Assembly: GCA_036850595.1 (NCBI GenBank)
Contig: CM072154.1
Coordinates: 7,261,330-7,325,329, forward strand
Direction: 5' to 3'
Origin: Rhyacichthys aspro
Taxonomy: Eukaryota; Chordata; Actinopteri; Gobiiformes; Rhyacichthyidae
Length of the DNA stretch: 64,000 bases
The notes beneath the pieces were generated by a model, which searched no databases, was not told the DNA's origin, and saw only the letters and a list, made by a program, of their open reading frames with translations. This document shows positions 33,960 through 46,462 of this stretch, one piece after another (positions within the stretch are counted from its first letter, which is position 1; the number at the start of each line of letters is the position of its first letter). The translations under genes and the position numbers were made by a program.

Positions 33960-34560
33960 AGTGGAAGTACAATTTTCAAGTATCTGCACTTTACTTAAGT
34001 ACACTTAAAAGATGGTACTTTCACTTTTACTCCACCACATTTTAGAGCAGTGGTGTCAAACTCAAAGTGGTGAGGGGCCACAATAGTTAATAAGAATCCT
34101 TTCAGGGGCCGAAGATGGTGACATTTGGAAGCTTTTATAAAAATTTGGATGCGAGATTTCATCTTCATTTAAGTCTTTTAACATTAATTTCCTCCTTTTA
34201 TAGAAACTCTTTGTAGTTTGCAGGTTTTTGTTGGACTTGAACAGGTTTTAGTTGAATTTGAACAGGTATTAGTTTAATTTCAACAGGTTTTATTCATCTT
34301 TGTAGCAAAAATAAAATCTATTAAAACCAAGTGCCAAAAATATCACTTTCCAAATGTGTTGAAGGGCCACATAAAACACTGCAAAGGGCCACATTTGGCC
34401 CCCGGGCCTTGAGTTTGACATGTGTGTTTTAGAGCAAAGATGTCTACTTTCCACTCCGCTACATAAATAGTTGTAAACGTGCAACACTTTAAATTAAATG
34501 TTACAGTGCGTCATATCTATTTACTCTAACCTATAGCACTGATTTTTACAAAGCACAATG
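33960..34560. repeat. Old teleost repeat split by a hAT-like insertion
   Basis: The left piece (33960-34047, 'gtggaagtac...ctttacttaagtac...acttttactccaccac') and right piece (34435-34560, 'aaagatgtctactttccactccgctaca') read as one older element once the 379-bp insertion and one target duplication are removed. A related sequence is at 19815-19890 in reverse. Family name not known to me. Confidence 0.4.
34048..34426. mobile_element. hAT-like non-autonomous transposon with 8-bp target duplication
   Basis: The left end is CAGTGGTGTCAAACTCAAAG. The right end ...TTGAGTTTGACATGTGTG is its imperfect inverse. It is flanked on both sides by TTTTAGAG (34040-34047 and 34427-34434), a perfect 8-bp duplication typical of hAT transposition. 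The interior has no ORF and includes ggggcc-acat repeats near both ends and a short tandem unit (gaacaggttttagttgaatt) at about 34215-34295. Confidence 0.85.
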
Positions 34561-34899
34561 AAACGCAGCATCTCTCTCTGATCTGTCAAACTATTGAACA
34601 GAAACATAAGGCAAACTTCACCTTAATAAGTTGCATCTTGATTTAAAGATCTTCAGCTACCTCAGTCATAAAGGATGCTCTGAACGTGCCAAACAGAAAA
34701 AATGATGTTAAAGTGAAAAACGCAGTCATTAGGTGAAATCCAGGGGTAAATTAATGAGTTGATAACCCACTTCATGATGCCACCTGATCCAGACGGGGTC
34801 AGGGTTTGTCTTTCCAGGCAGAGAGACATTTAAGAGGGTAGGTTCGTAGTCCAGGGTCCTGGTTTGTCAAAATGTAAATACTAGAAAAAAACATGTTAC

Positions 34900-35000
34900 T
34901 TGCGATGCCTCATTTAGTATGGCCTAGGTTCTAATCCCGGCTTAAACCATAGAAATCTCTGTATTTTGTGTGTTTACTCCATGTTTACATTTCCCTCCTG
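34900..35000 (+). repeat. Possible tRNA-derived SINE remnant
   Basis: GGTTCTAATCCCGG (34927-34940) matches a tRNA B-box with T-arm. It is followed by a stretch (tttgtgtgtttactccatgt) like the conserved body of teleost tRNA-derived SINEs. The A-box half is not convincing. Confidence 0.35.
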
Positions 35001-35373
35001 TGTTCTTAGAACTCTGACGGCGATGCAGAAGCGGAGGGTCACAGCGGGACACAACACCGGAGGTAAACAGGGCTATTTTTAGGACACTGTCTTCGTCCAC
35101 CCTTAAGAGCCAGCGGCAGTGGTGAGTCTGTGTACCCTCGGAAGGTCCCCCGAATGATTCAACGGCGCTTTATGAGACACACCACAATCAACAACTACAC
35201 AATCTATCTACAAATCTACACAAACAAAATAGATAGAACAGGAAAATAGAAAATCTCATGAGGACAAGAGGATGTCGTGACACTATAAATGTCCAAAAAT
35301 GCCATGAAAGCTATCAGTGATTTATTGTGTTTTTTATTCATTTTTATGCATTAGACCTTCATGTGTCTCTCCA

Positions 35374-35375
<2 letters not shown>

Positions 35376-35404
<29 letters not shown>
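35376..35404. repeat. (CA)n microsatellite
   Basis: 29 bp of perfect CA dinucleotide repeat. Confidence 0.95.
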
Positions 35405-36199
35405 CAGAATATAACCTCTATCCAGATCCTGGTTCACATTCTAAATTTTTGTATTTTCTTTGTCTATTTAAGTTATGTCTTATGTTTGTGTTTGGCTCAC
35501 CTATAAATATATTTTAATTATCGATAATCATCTGGATTAAGCCAGTGCAGGTCAGTTTCTGTCATCAAAAGGAATACAAATGACTTCCCAGCTACATTTG
35601 GTAACACCTTGTCTTTTAGTTCAGTGAAGTTGGAGCTAAACACTGCAGTCTGTTGAATTAACGATAAAGGATCCTTACTCTGACAAAAATGAGAGAAAAC
35701 ACAGTCAAAACATTCAAGTTTTGTCAAATGAAGCACATCTTGTTCTTAATAATTGTTTCTGGTTTGCATTTTGTCTACTTTGCATTAACAAATAGTGAGT
35801 CCCTAAAATAAATGAACGTGGAGCTGCTATGACAAATTAAAGTTCAAAAACCTGTGGAAAAATGAAAACAATTCTCTTTTTTTCAGCTTATTACAGACAT
35901 ATATGGCCATACTTTCCAAATGTTTGCATCACACATGATATCTAACATTGAAATACTACTTGTGTGACACTTTCTGTAGCACACACTGCTCTCTTGCTTT
36001 TTTGGCTTTTAACTTATAAAACAAACATGTCCCTCAGTTGTAGTGACAGGAAGTAAACATCAGCACTAATACAGCAGGGCCCTCATTTATCTGTTGTCAA
36101 ACATGGGACCCCTGGCTCCATCATTATTTGTGTCCACTGAGTTGTGTGAGTCGAAGAAGCTCTAACACTTTTAGAGGCTGTTAATCCTTCTCTGTGTGT

Positions 36200-36560
36200 C
36201 TCAGACTTCATTATTTCTCCTTGTGCTCCGTAAATTCATACACAACACAGCTCTGGGGCCTTCCTTGTGCTGTGTGTGAGTGGGTCCATCAGAGTGGGGC
36301 GTGGAGGGGTGTGAAGAGGGGGTACGCATGGACAGGCTTCATTCGAGATGGCCCATCACGCGCCGAGTCCCAATTGCAGAAATTGTATGAACAACTCGTT
36401 AATTCTGCTCGCTGAGTGCACCTCGGTGAATAAAACAGTTATTTCTGCCTTTATGGGGTTTATTCAGCGACTGAGGACTGAGCGCCGCGGGGCTGCTTTT
36501 TACTGAAGTCAAGTGAGACAAATGAAGACAGAGTGACACACCACTATTACTCTGGGGTCG
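36200..36560. promoter_or_regulatory. Candidate conserved non-coding island
   Basis: Complex block containing cccatcacgcgccgagtccc, the inverted pair caattgcagaaattg, cgttaattctg and ttatggggtttattcagc. No exon evidence. The word content resembles developmental enhancers, which is inference only. Confidence 0.32.
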
Positions 36561-38188
36561 GCCTAACTCGGACTTTGACCTCTGCACTCTCCTCTGAACG
36601 ATGGTGCTCATGGTACAGTGCACCTCCATTACTCTGGACTCTTTTAACAGCAATCGCCACGCGCCATTGTCCGTGACACTTTCTGACAAAATATTCAACT
36701 CTGGGCACTTGGTCCACTTGCACAAAAGCTTTTCATCAGGTTGTAAATCCCTTGTTGGAGTTTTTCAAGCATTAAAACACCTTTTAGACGGAATTTACGG
36801 TTTTAATGGGCAGTTATGGCCATATGCCAAAGTGATAGTGAGAGATAGAGATAGTGTAAATCAGGAAGAATATCAAAATGATCATACTGTATCATTACCA
36901 AGAGGTTGCCCTGATCATTCACACATCAGCCAACCAGTTATGACCCAGAAGACAGGCAGGTTTTAGCATAGTCAACGTGGTTTTATGTTATTGTTAATGA
37001 TTTTACTGTTGTTTCATTAAAAGTGTGATTAAAAAAAACAAAAAAACTACACAATCAATGACATGCAACAGTTTGTGAGGCATTTTTTTCAGCCCAATTT
37101 AAACAGCCAAATTAAATCAACCAATAGTTTTATGGGAAGAGAGCAACCCAACAACTTCCTAAAAATGAAATGACATTAGCCTTCTTCATAAAGAATTGTA
37201 ATGTTAGATAATAGCGCCAACATAAAAGACTCAAGGCACTCTGGCTGCATTGAAAGATACACAGTAAGTCCTTTACTGTGTCACTGTGTTACTGTGTTAA
37301 TGTGTTTAAACCTACGGGTCTTCATCAGGGATTTTTTGCCCTATGAAAACATGATTTAGCTGCTTATATATGGCACATTGCGCACTAATCTGACTCAATA
37401 AAACATGAAGTGGATTTGTGTGAATATTGCATACGTGTTCATGTATCGTGCACACCGTATGGGCCTAATTCCAGGAAGTGTGCCATGCGAGAGCGCAATT
37501 AAGATCACTCGTATTAGTGCAGTGCAGTGATTGAAGTGTGAAGTGCTTGCTCAGTGTAAATGCAACTAAGTGTGCAGAAGGGCACATAGTTGACTACCTC
37601 TGTGATAATCTAATAGGAATATTCTGTGTAAAAACAAGACCTTAAGTCGTCATCTGGAGGTAACAGACTGTGCCGTACAAGCCTGCCACCACTATCACTT
37701 TATTCATAAAACTTTCATCTGCTGACATTCTCTCACAATGAGCAGCGGAACCACTCTCCAGCACCGGCTCCTTGTAAAAGATGTTGGTCTCCATGATTTG
37801 GGAGTTTGAGCAACTTGACAATTAAAAATGTAAGATGAAGGATATTTTGGGAGCCGCTTCCTGTATTTTTAGAGTCATCCGGGACTATTCCAATATTTAT
37901 GCTGGGAGAAAAGTTTGACTCTGGAAGTACAGCCTGGTTGTATGCCTCCACTAAGCGTTTAGGAATTTGGATATAATCTTGATTATTTGAGGTTTCTGAA
38001 TGGTGTCAGATGTGTTCATCTAGTGCATGTCAGACAAGGAATAGATCCATTGATTGACGGTATTAAAAAATCAATTTGTGTTCAAAATTAGGTTCAGATT
38101 GCTAATTTTATGCGAGGAGCTAATTTTGTAATTGTGTGGGTGAAAAGTTGACTATTAAAGATGCATGAGCTGACTGTGAGCTTCAGTC

Positions 38189-39030
38189 ATGGAGCAAACT
38201 GATACGGAGCCCACTCACACCCCAATAATATCATGGCAGTCTTTAAGTTTAAGTCCCACACTTTATGGTTGTAATAAAATTCAAGTATTCTGGATTAATA
38301 TTCATAAAATCCTAAACGAGAGATCAGGAAATCCAATCCCATTTGGTCCTTTATTATTTGTTTTGGATGACTCTAATTTAACAGAACAGGACAGACATAT
38401 TAAAAGCTGGATTCAAACTAGTGCCATTATTGCTATAGACAAATCATTCTTAAAAACTGGAAGAAGGAAGGACCACCATCTGTTAAGGAGTGGGTCGTGG
38501 AGAAGGCTAAAGTGGCCACTTTTGAAAATATGTACAAGGTTGTACTCTTTTGTATGTCAAGAAATGGGGAAACAAATGTGTTGGAGGATTAGGGATTGTG
38601 GGAATAGAACATACAGAATAATATAAGAATGTTACTGTAAAAAATTGAAATTGCTAATGATTTTTCTACATGTGGACAGGCAATGGGGTCAATGTAATGT
38701 ATGTAAGGTATTTTAATGTAAAGGCCCTGTTTTTTTAAATTTATTTATTGGCACAATGACTACATGGATATAAATGGACTTAAAGCAAGAGGGACTATGT
38801 AGCAATGGAATAAGGAGTCATGTGTTGTGGTGCAACAAACTATGGTGTGATGGCCGAGTGGTGGAGGGTGACTGGGTTTTTTGTTTCCTTTTGTCAAAGC
38901 AGATGTAGCCAGTGCTGGAATAGACACTTTGTATTTTGAAAAACCATTGATTCAATGTTGACAGATAGCAATAGCCAAAGAGAGTATGTGCTGAACATTT
39001 GTATCTATTAAAAATCTTCATAATAAAGCT
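38189..39030 (+). mobile_element. LINE (L1-like) ORF2 C-terminal fragment and 3' end
   Basis: The open frame 38189-38626 contains IQVFWINIHKILNE, NPIPFGPLLFVLDDSNL and an ALxxARK-type helix region (IKSWIQTSAIIAIDKSFLKT), followed by a P/W-rich segment. This order matches the ORF2 C-terminus of L1-type retrotransposons (FW...IL...IPL.P...LL.D...A...I...W). The following 400 bp looks like 3' UTR ending near AATAAAGC (39021). The reverse transcriptase core is absent, so it is 5'-truncated and inactive. Confidence 0.55.
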
Positions 39031-40499
39031 TAAAAGGCATAAGCAAACTCATTTCAATAAGACTAAGTCATTCATTCATTTATTGATCTTCTTCTGCTGA
39101 GGAGTCTGTTGTGGGTCGTAGTCTGTGCCAGCAGCTTTGGGCTTGAGGTGGGGTACCATTCATTCCTATTGGCCAATTTCGATGCATGTGTCTACCTACA
39201 CATGCATGTCTTTGCATGTTGAGTTCCTGGAGAGAACCCACGGTAACACAGGGACACGCAGACTCCTCACAGAAAGGTCGAGTGTTGGTCGTGAAGCACA
39301 TAAATGAGAGAGGTTGTTTTCTTTTTACTTTTTCTTTAGGAAATCAACCTGTCTTATTGATATATTTTTCTCTGCAGTTTTTGCACTCTAAAATAGAACT
39401 CCCAAAAATCCAGAGGCTGTGAGGCCAGTCTCGCACCATTTTGTACCAGTTAATGGATTTTGAAATAATGAAATGTAGAGAATCTGGCCTTTGCAGGTTT
39501 GGTTAAAACAACATGCTATTGTTGAACTCACAACACTTTCTATCAAGCACAAATCTTGCTGGACCAATTGTAACTCTTTATCTAACATGGTTGAGTTTGT
39601 CTGATTGGTTTTATGATTGGTTGTATTTTTTTCAAATCGAGTTGGTCCAGAGGCAGTTTATTCTGTGTACATTGGTACTGCCCCCTTGTCATTGATTGTA
39701 CATCTGTCCACTTGCATTAAGAGATAGGTTATTCAGTGTGCATTTGTTTTGTTCCTGGAAATCCAACTCAAATCAACAGGGACAAGACTAGTTCATTGTT
39801 TAGAATAGAAAAAGCTCTAAAGTGGCTTGCCAGGCTCGACCAAAGACGTCTAAACCAACCAAAAAAAGGAAAACATTCAACAAGATCAATCCAAAAACCA
39901 AAACAATTTTCTCGCAGCATGTTGTAGTTTTTATGCCAATTTGCACTGGCACTGTTTTGACTTTGTAGTTACTGTTAAATGTAAAACCAATTTCGCCAAT
40001 GCCGTCAAAGACAAATACATCAAAGAAGTACATTTAGACCAGCAGCCGGCATTGTTTTCCTTTCTTATAATTTCTGGCAGACTGTTCACTGAAGCAGGGA
40101 GCAGCTAGCATTGTGTTGAAGTTCAGTGAGTTCCACACAATCACATTAAATTTGTCTCACGATGTGACCTTATCCATTGCATCTTTAGGTCAAATGTTGA
40201 AAATGCCATTGTGAAACACCAATACGTGATAGTTGCAAACCAAACTTTGGAAACTTGAGAGGAAACTGATGACACATTACTAATACTTTGGAAAAGCTGA
40301 TGTTGCTGGGTCGGCTTGGCTCAGACAGACATCTCTAAACCTGGCTTAAGTTATTTTTAACATGTTGGCGGGGTGATCCTTTAATGAGGCCTGCGCTGTG
40401 CTGTAGCCATACGTAGCTCTGAGTCTGGAGGCTCTGGAGTCAAGCTGTTCAGCTGCTGCTAGGCATGAGCACACACTTTGGACGCATACACTTTCTGAC

Positions 40500-41160
40500 A
40501 CTTCTTCTCCAAACTACTCCCCCTCGGCACCGCGGGCTCTGTAAGCTGCTTACATTTGTGTCTGCGCATTACTCACCGCAAGAAGAAAAAAGAAAATCTG
40601 TTATTGTTGGTTTATAAAAAGATGAGAGAGAGATTTATGCTTTTCACTAACAGCAATTCGTGGCCCAGTGTGAGCCTCTTTTCAGCATTAGCCACCGCAG
40701 AACACACATATCTATACTGTGTCCTCCGCCCCTTTACGCCGCCGTGACAGCTTTGTCACAAAGATGAATTCATCGTCAGCACTGCAGCCAAAACAAGTAA
40801 TTTGATTGCCCCGACCACAAATTAAGTTAGTGTGATTCAATTTTCCATTTGGGCTTCTCTTGCAGCCATACATCAAGGGAGACATATTTCATTACGCAGC
40901 GAAACCAGAGGCAGTGCGCTGGTGGCCGGCTCGCTCCGCAGGAAGACATCATGGGAGCATTATGGCAGTTACTCGATACAGCTGCAGGACGACTCGGGTC
41001 GCGGCGGCGCTGGGCCCTCTGGTGGGCTTGTTATCAACGGGGCAGCAAGACCACGAACAGTTGGTTCCAAGATGGCCGCATGCTAAGCAGAGACAATGAG
41101 CTGGCATGAGGAGCGGTCCTGTCACCTCAGCCGCTCTGGACCGATGACAAGATGCTGCTC
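40500..41160. promoter_or_regulatory. Candidate conserved non-coding island, GC-rich core
   Basis: The core 40860-41110 is GC-rich and open in three plus-strand frames over about 80 codons each, a by-product of low stop density. It is preceded by ttctcttgcag, a passable acceptor. It includes ccaagatggccgc, a perfect YY1-type word, and tgattgccccgaccac. No frame gives a recognisable protein, so I favour a regulatory element over an exon. Confidence 0.33.
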
Positions 41161-41999
41161 CAGATTTACATAACGCTAGGCTCAGACTCCAGCAGCGCTA
41201 CGCCAGGAGTATCTTATTAACAATGTTTTAAGCATAAATTTACATGAAAAATAATGCTGCTTTATGTACTACAGGGGTTGGTTAATAAATTCATTATCTG
41301 ATGTCATTGCAAAAGCATAATATAATTACTTGTCCTTTGCTGAGGTTGCAGTTTGTGTCCCAGACCTTCTCTAATGGCAAAATTAACGTTATCTCAAATA
41401 TTGTCTGATTTAATTCAAGGTGGATAAGTGGGACTTGGAGCAGGTACAGATTACGATCTTTAATTGCTTCTACATAGTAATCCTGGCAGATACAATAATA
41501 CAGTCTTTGAACAACAGCAACCTTATTATTTTTTTAATTTAATGCTCGAACTTGCCATGTTTCTTTTGTTGCTTGCTTTCTTCTCACATTAAGTATATTC
41601 CACTCTATCCTCACTTTTAGTCTTGTGGTTCAATTTACCATTACTGCCATTATAAACAGCACATTGATATGGTCCATGGGCTAACTGTGGATGTGCACAA
41701 AAAAAAAACAACACAAAACCCAATGGAAGGAGCTATATTAATTCCGTTACATCCTGTTTTTCCCTGAAAAGACAAACTAAGCACTGCTTTTGTGAACTAA
41801 ACCAATTTCTGCTCCATTTTTTCCTAGACAGGGCTTCCATAGCTGTTGTCATGCTACATTCTCTTCCTTTTAGCAGCTCCAAGAAGCAGTTGTGAACACG
41901 CTATGCATTCTTGAAAGTGCAATCGTACAGTACATGAAATTATCCCTTGTATCCCACACTCTGCGTCCTGTCCCTGGGAGAGTGGACCCCTGCAGAGTC

Positions 42000-42270
42000 A
42001 GCCCCGTTCAGCATTTTCACTCAGACTAACACACTGTACTTAGTTTCCTCCTCCTGCAGCTTTCTTGCGGACTTCTTTTCTACTAAATGGCTTTGTGGTC
42101 CCGGCGCTTTCATCAGTGACTCCTACCAGCTCCTCCTTCTCCGGCCCACGCACAATAGAGCCTCAATCTTTCTACACTTTCTAATTAAACTGCAGGCAGC
42201 TCGTCGGCGTAACCTGAGTTTGAAAGCTGTGGAGTGAATATGTGCCGAGTGGCCATTAATTTAAATGAAT
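42000..42270. promoter_or_regulatory. Candidate conserved non-coding island
   Basis: A complex block ending in gtggccattaatttaaatga, with homeodomain-like words (ctaattaaactgc, ccattaattt). The open frame 41947-42237 lacks any domain. Regulatory role is inferred. Confidence 0.28.
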
Positions 42271-43254
42271 ATCACTGATGTAGTGCAGAAACATGGCCTT
42301 AGTTCAGCCTTTTTGTTAAACCGTATCGACAGCAGGCTTTGTCCCACTGTAGGCTGTTGTTTTACAAATTACCTCGCTGTTATATCCATGCTCTACAAGA
42401 GGAAAATGTCTTTAAAGTAATGGGCCATTAACAACAACTCAGCCATATTAGAACGGAGCGGCGTGATGATAGTTTGATGTGATGCTCGATAAGAAAGAGG
42501 TTTTCTTTTGAAACACAAATAAAATGTGCTCGGTACAAGACAAGCCTAGCGGTTTGTTGTCTTATTTGTAGTCTGAGAGGTAAAAAGTGGCTCCGATTGT
42601 TGATTCAATTATGTGGACAAACCTGTTTGTTCAGAGCGGCTCATTTCAGTCAAATTTGCTCTCTGCTGTTGAATTGGAAAACGTTCAATTCAAGGAAAGT
42701 GGAAGTTGTTTTTTTTTCCCTCATGAGAGGTCAGATGAGTTTGGAGTAGGAAAAAAAAGAGGTGGAAGTGAAATACTCTACAAAACTAGTGGATTTAAAC
42801 TGAGTCAATGTGGAAAATGGTCTTTGTGTGTGGTGTAAAGCAGAAGTGTCTGTGTAGAACATGGTTTGTGTGTCTTAGTCTTGAACAAATGTTTGCGTCT
42901 GATATCACTTCTCCACCACTCAAAAATGTGAGTTCTGATTAGATCTCTTCTGAAGTTCCGTCTCCTCCTCCATTTTCATTTTTATTTGTTGACGAAAGTG
43001 TGTCGATACACTCATTCATTTATATTTACATTTTACTTTATATTTTGAATAACTTTTTATTTAGTTTTTGTTTCCTTTGTGGCCGCGTTGACAAAAACTA
43101 AGACTAAATTATTCGTCAACAAAATTAACACTGGGCTTAAAACTGTCCTTTTTGACAGGGTTTATGGTCAGGAGTTATAGATGAAATAAGCTGCTCTAGG
43201 ACACTCTTCACTCTTATTACAACATTATTTACATTTCTGCTTAGATCTGTCTTA

Positions 43255-43727
43255 TCCACGTTGTCCCTTTGTCCTCTTCTGGGAGAGTGGAGCCTGTCGC
43301 AAATGTCCAGCTGCTGTTAGATGTCCAAATTGTGATTGGACCTAAGCTGTGTCCCCAACTGTGATCCTGTCCGACCCATGGACCCCTCCTGACCCCAGTT
43401 CCTCTCACTCAGATGAACTGTTCCTGCTCTATTTGTAAATAACTGTCCTGGACACAGCTATTGCACGGCCTGTCCATCCTCGGAGTCTCCTTGAGGTTTT
43501 TCTTTTTCTCTCGCTGTTTTTTTTTTCCTCACCCTTATGGAGGGTCTAAGGAAAGATGTTGTCTAGCACTTGCTGCTTCTGTTTTTGTGAAGCCCTTTGA
43601 GGCAGTTGTTATTCAATTTCATCTTTATATCAGACTCACAAAGTCGGTCCATAACAAACAAGAGATAAAAGATAGTGGGTTGTAGCGGCTTATTGTGATA
43701 GTGGGCTATGCAAAAAAAAAAAAAAAA
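43255..43727 (+). mobile_element. LINE2-like 3' end
   Basis: It contains the typical order of a teleost L2-type 3' region: 'ctccttgaggtttttc', 'ttatggagggtctaaggaaa', 'gaagccctttgaggca' and 'gtgatagtgggctatgcaaa', ending in an A-run (43711-43726). No coding part is preserved. Recognised from general familiarity with this tail. Confidence 0.6.
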
Positions 43728-45859
43728 TGAAATGCAACTATTAGATGTCAGATTCTGGTCACTGCAGCCTAAGCATTTACAGCAGAAACTAAGCCCAATC
43801 AGTGGTTTAGGCATTTTAAATAATGCTTTTTGCCACAGATCTCTAACCCACACTTTGTATGTCCCAGGTCTCTGTGACTGTGTGAAGGTATTCTGGCCAC
43901 ATCCAACTGGGACTGGAGCCCAGAGGCTGCCACAGTAATATCCAAGGTCTCAGCTGAACCGGACACAGCTCTACACTTCCCTCAAGACCAAACCTGCACT
44001 TGAGACCAGAACGGCTGCTGCCAAGTCCTGCACAAGGCCTGTAAATGTATGGACCATTCGTCAGGAGTGCAGGTAAATGTCATCTGCGCAGAGACTTCAT
44101 TAGCCAATTGAATTAGTAAATACATGTACAATAGATGGACTGTTCTCTTTGGGCCTGTATGGAGCCTTTGGGAAATTAAATAGAAGAATAAATTAGTAAC
44201 GCACTCTTTTATTTTGTCTGCTTTGTGGCCTTTCCCTGAAGAGATGTTTCTAGGAATTCTGAGCCCCATGGAAACTGCTCTCAGGAGGGCTGCAAACACT
44301 GCACATCTATTATGTTTGACAAGCGCATCTCTACAGAGGACAAGACAAATGGATAAAAAAATATTCCCTGGAGACTATGTGTATTCTTAAACTCCACATA
44401 CAGTACATTTGTCCAAAATGGTGCAGCTTTTTGGGAAAGGTACCAGGTTTTCCCAAAAAGATAATTGTGCTTTTGGCTTTTTGCAAGGTCTATCAATCTC
44501 CATTTTTCTTGTTGCTCTCCACAAGTGGAACAATCACTCAGTGCAGTGTGCTCAAGGCCAGCTGCTCAGGTAGATACGAGAGGTATATAGTGAAGCAGGC
44601 TTTAGTGTGGATTAGTCCAGAGGCAGACTGGGGCAGACTGGGACGGACAAGGGAGGGGAGCACAGTGGTAGCGGGTTTCGTTTATGTGGTATTCTATTTG
44701 AACTCATCATCATTTTATGTGTTTTATGTCCTCTACATTATGATCATAAATGGACTCTAAACCTTCTGATTGCTAATACCACCAGAACTTTAACCTGACT
44801 TGCCAGATGGTTATGTTATTAATACCCATCTGGGAGGGTTTCCACAGAAACCATTTCACAAAGGGATGTTATTTTTGATAAGCTCTCAATAACCTCAGTT
44901 TTATCCAAACAGAGCAACGTGAATAAAACTGTCACTTCATTATCAAATCTAAAAACGCCAATCACTCACAGCACTGCCACATCATTGGTTCAAACATGCA
45001 ACCACCATTTCTAAGTGTTGCTGCTCCCATACAAACAAGAGTGTGCATCAAACTTAAGGTCATTTCAAATTAACTTTATTATAGTTCAGGGTAAACATAA
45101 ACAGTATGGGCGCAGCTAGATCCAACGCTAGTGTAGTGACTCAATTGAACTTCCCGAGAGCAGAAAATAGTCTGTTGGAATGAAGCAACATTAAGACAAA
45201 AATGAAGAAATATGGACCTTTCAGAAGAGGTCAAGTTCAAAGTCAGTTTACAGGTAAAAGTAATATAAGTCTATTCACTGCAAAGTTAATGTCATGTCCA
45301 ATCAGAATGACCATGCCACCTTGAATACCTCATAAGTACCCCATTTAAAAAATAAATCTGATTCTGCCATTTGATCCAGTGCTTAAAAATGCCACTCTAA
45401 CCAGACGCTAATTGAACTAAAGTCATTGTTTTCTTTTTTAATCCAAACTGAAAGAAATTCAACTCACCAAGTTACTCTATTGTGAGAGCTCCTTAATATT
45501 ATTTTTGACAAACGCTCATTCTCCACTATAGGGATTTAAAGGTGTGTGAGAGAGAAACGCTTGCAGCTGTTCAGTGGACCCAAGAAAAAGTTAAGTGTTG
45601 GCAGGTAAAGTTTGTCTCTCTTTGAGTCATATCAAATCATCTGGTGTGTTGTGTTATTGCAAATTTCACCGTTTTTTGAAGCATTACTTAACATTTACTA
45701 TGCCTTCTCTTTGCACAAACAACAGCAGTCATTCCTATGCATGTACTTTGCTTTCCAATGTGATAAATTTAGCATTTTTTTTAATGCTAACGTTACTTCC
45801 TATTCATTTGTAGTAATCTGTGTCTACATCAATCCCACATTATAAGTTGTGTCCATATT
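43728..45859. other. Intergenic, no gene recognised
   Basis: AT-rich, with no clear repeat family, exon or island beyond short low-complexity runs. Confidence 0.6.
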
Positions 45860-46462
45860 CACAGATCAGGCACATTATGACCACTGAATAACACTGATTA
45901 TCTCTTTATTATGGTACCTTTTAGTGAGTGAGAAATACAAGGCTTCAGGCCAGCATTTTGTCCTTAGAGTTGATGTGTTAGAAGCAGGAAAAATGGAGCA
46001 TACGAATTAGAGCGAGTTTGACAAGGGCCAAATTGTGATGTCTAGACGACTGGGTCAGAGCATCTACAAAACCTGAGCTCTTCTGGAGTGTTCCTTCAAT
46101 TTATCAAAAGTGGTCCAAGGGAGGAACAGACCAGTCAGGGTGACCTCTGACCCCTGTGCAGCACTGAAAGCCCCAACAATGGGCACGTGTGTATCAGAAA
46201 TGGACCACGGAGCATTGAAAGAAGGAATGGTCTGAGTTTGATGTGTTGATTTGGCTCCAATTTCCCCAGATCTCAATCCAATCGAGCATCTGTGGGATGT
46301 GCTGGACAAACAATGCGACCCCACTTTGCATCTTACGGGACTTAACGGATCTGCTGCTGACATCTTGGTGCCAGATACTACAGCACATGTTCAGAGGTCT
46401 AGTGGTGAGGGGGCCAGCACAATATTAGGCAGGTGGTCATAATGTTATGCCTGATCGGTGTA
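45860..46462 (+). mobile_element. Deleted Tc1-like transposon, second family
   Basis: The left terminus CACAGATCAGGCACATTATG and the complement of the right terminus (ACACCGATCAGGCATAACAT) are matching inverted repeats. The interior (about 46251-46400) encodes SPDLNPIEHLWDVLDKQ, the third block of the Tc1 DDE transposase (E of DDE within NPIEHLW). Total length is about 600 bp against the usual 1.2-1.6 kb, so the middle is deleted and frames are broken. Confidence 0.85.

Larger units (their letters stand above)
32396..34047. other. Intergenic with a complex island
   Basis: No gene recognised. 33110-33600 is a higher-GC island, listed separately. It is followed by two poly-T tracts (33643-33663 and around 33740), which make open frames there meaningless runs of Phe. 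Confidence 0.65.
34427..37900. other. Intergenic, no gene recognised
   Basis: Mostly AT-rich. It includes a SINE-like fragment (about 34900-35000), a CA microsatellite and a complex island at 36200-36560. Confidence 0.65.
39031..43254. other. Intergenic, no gene recognised
   Basis: AT-rich with complex islands at 40500-41160 and 42000-42270, listed separately. Short poly-A/T runs occur. No transcript structure was recognised. Confidence 0.65.

Noticed and set aside
35083..35121. Second mini-exon after 35010-35062 with GTGAGT donor
   Set aside because: The intervening 'intron' would be only 20 bp, too short for vertebrate splicing.
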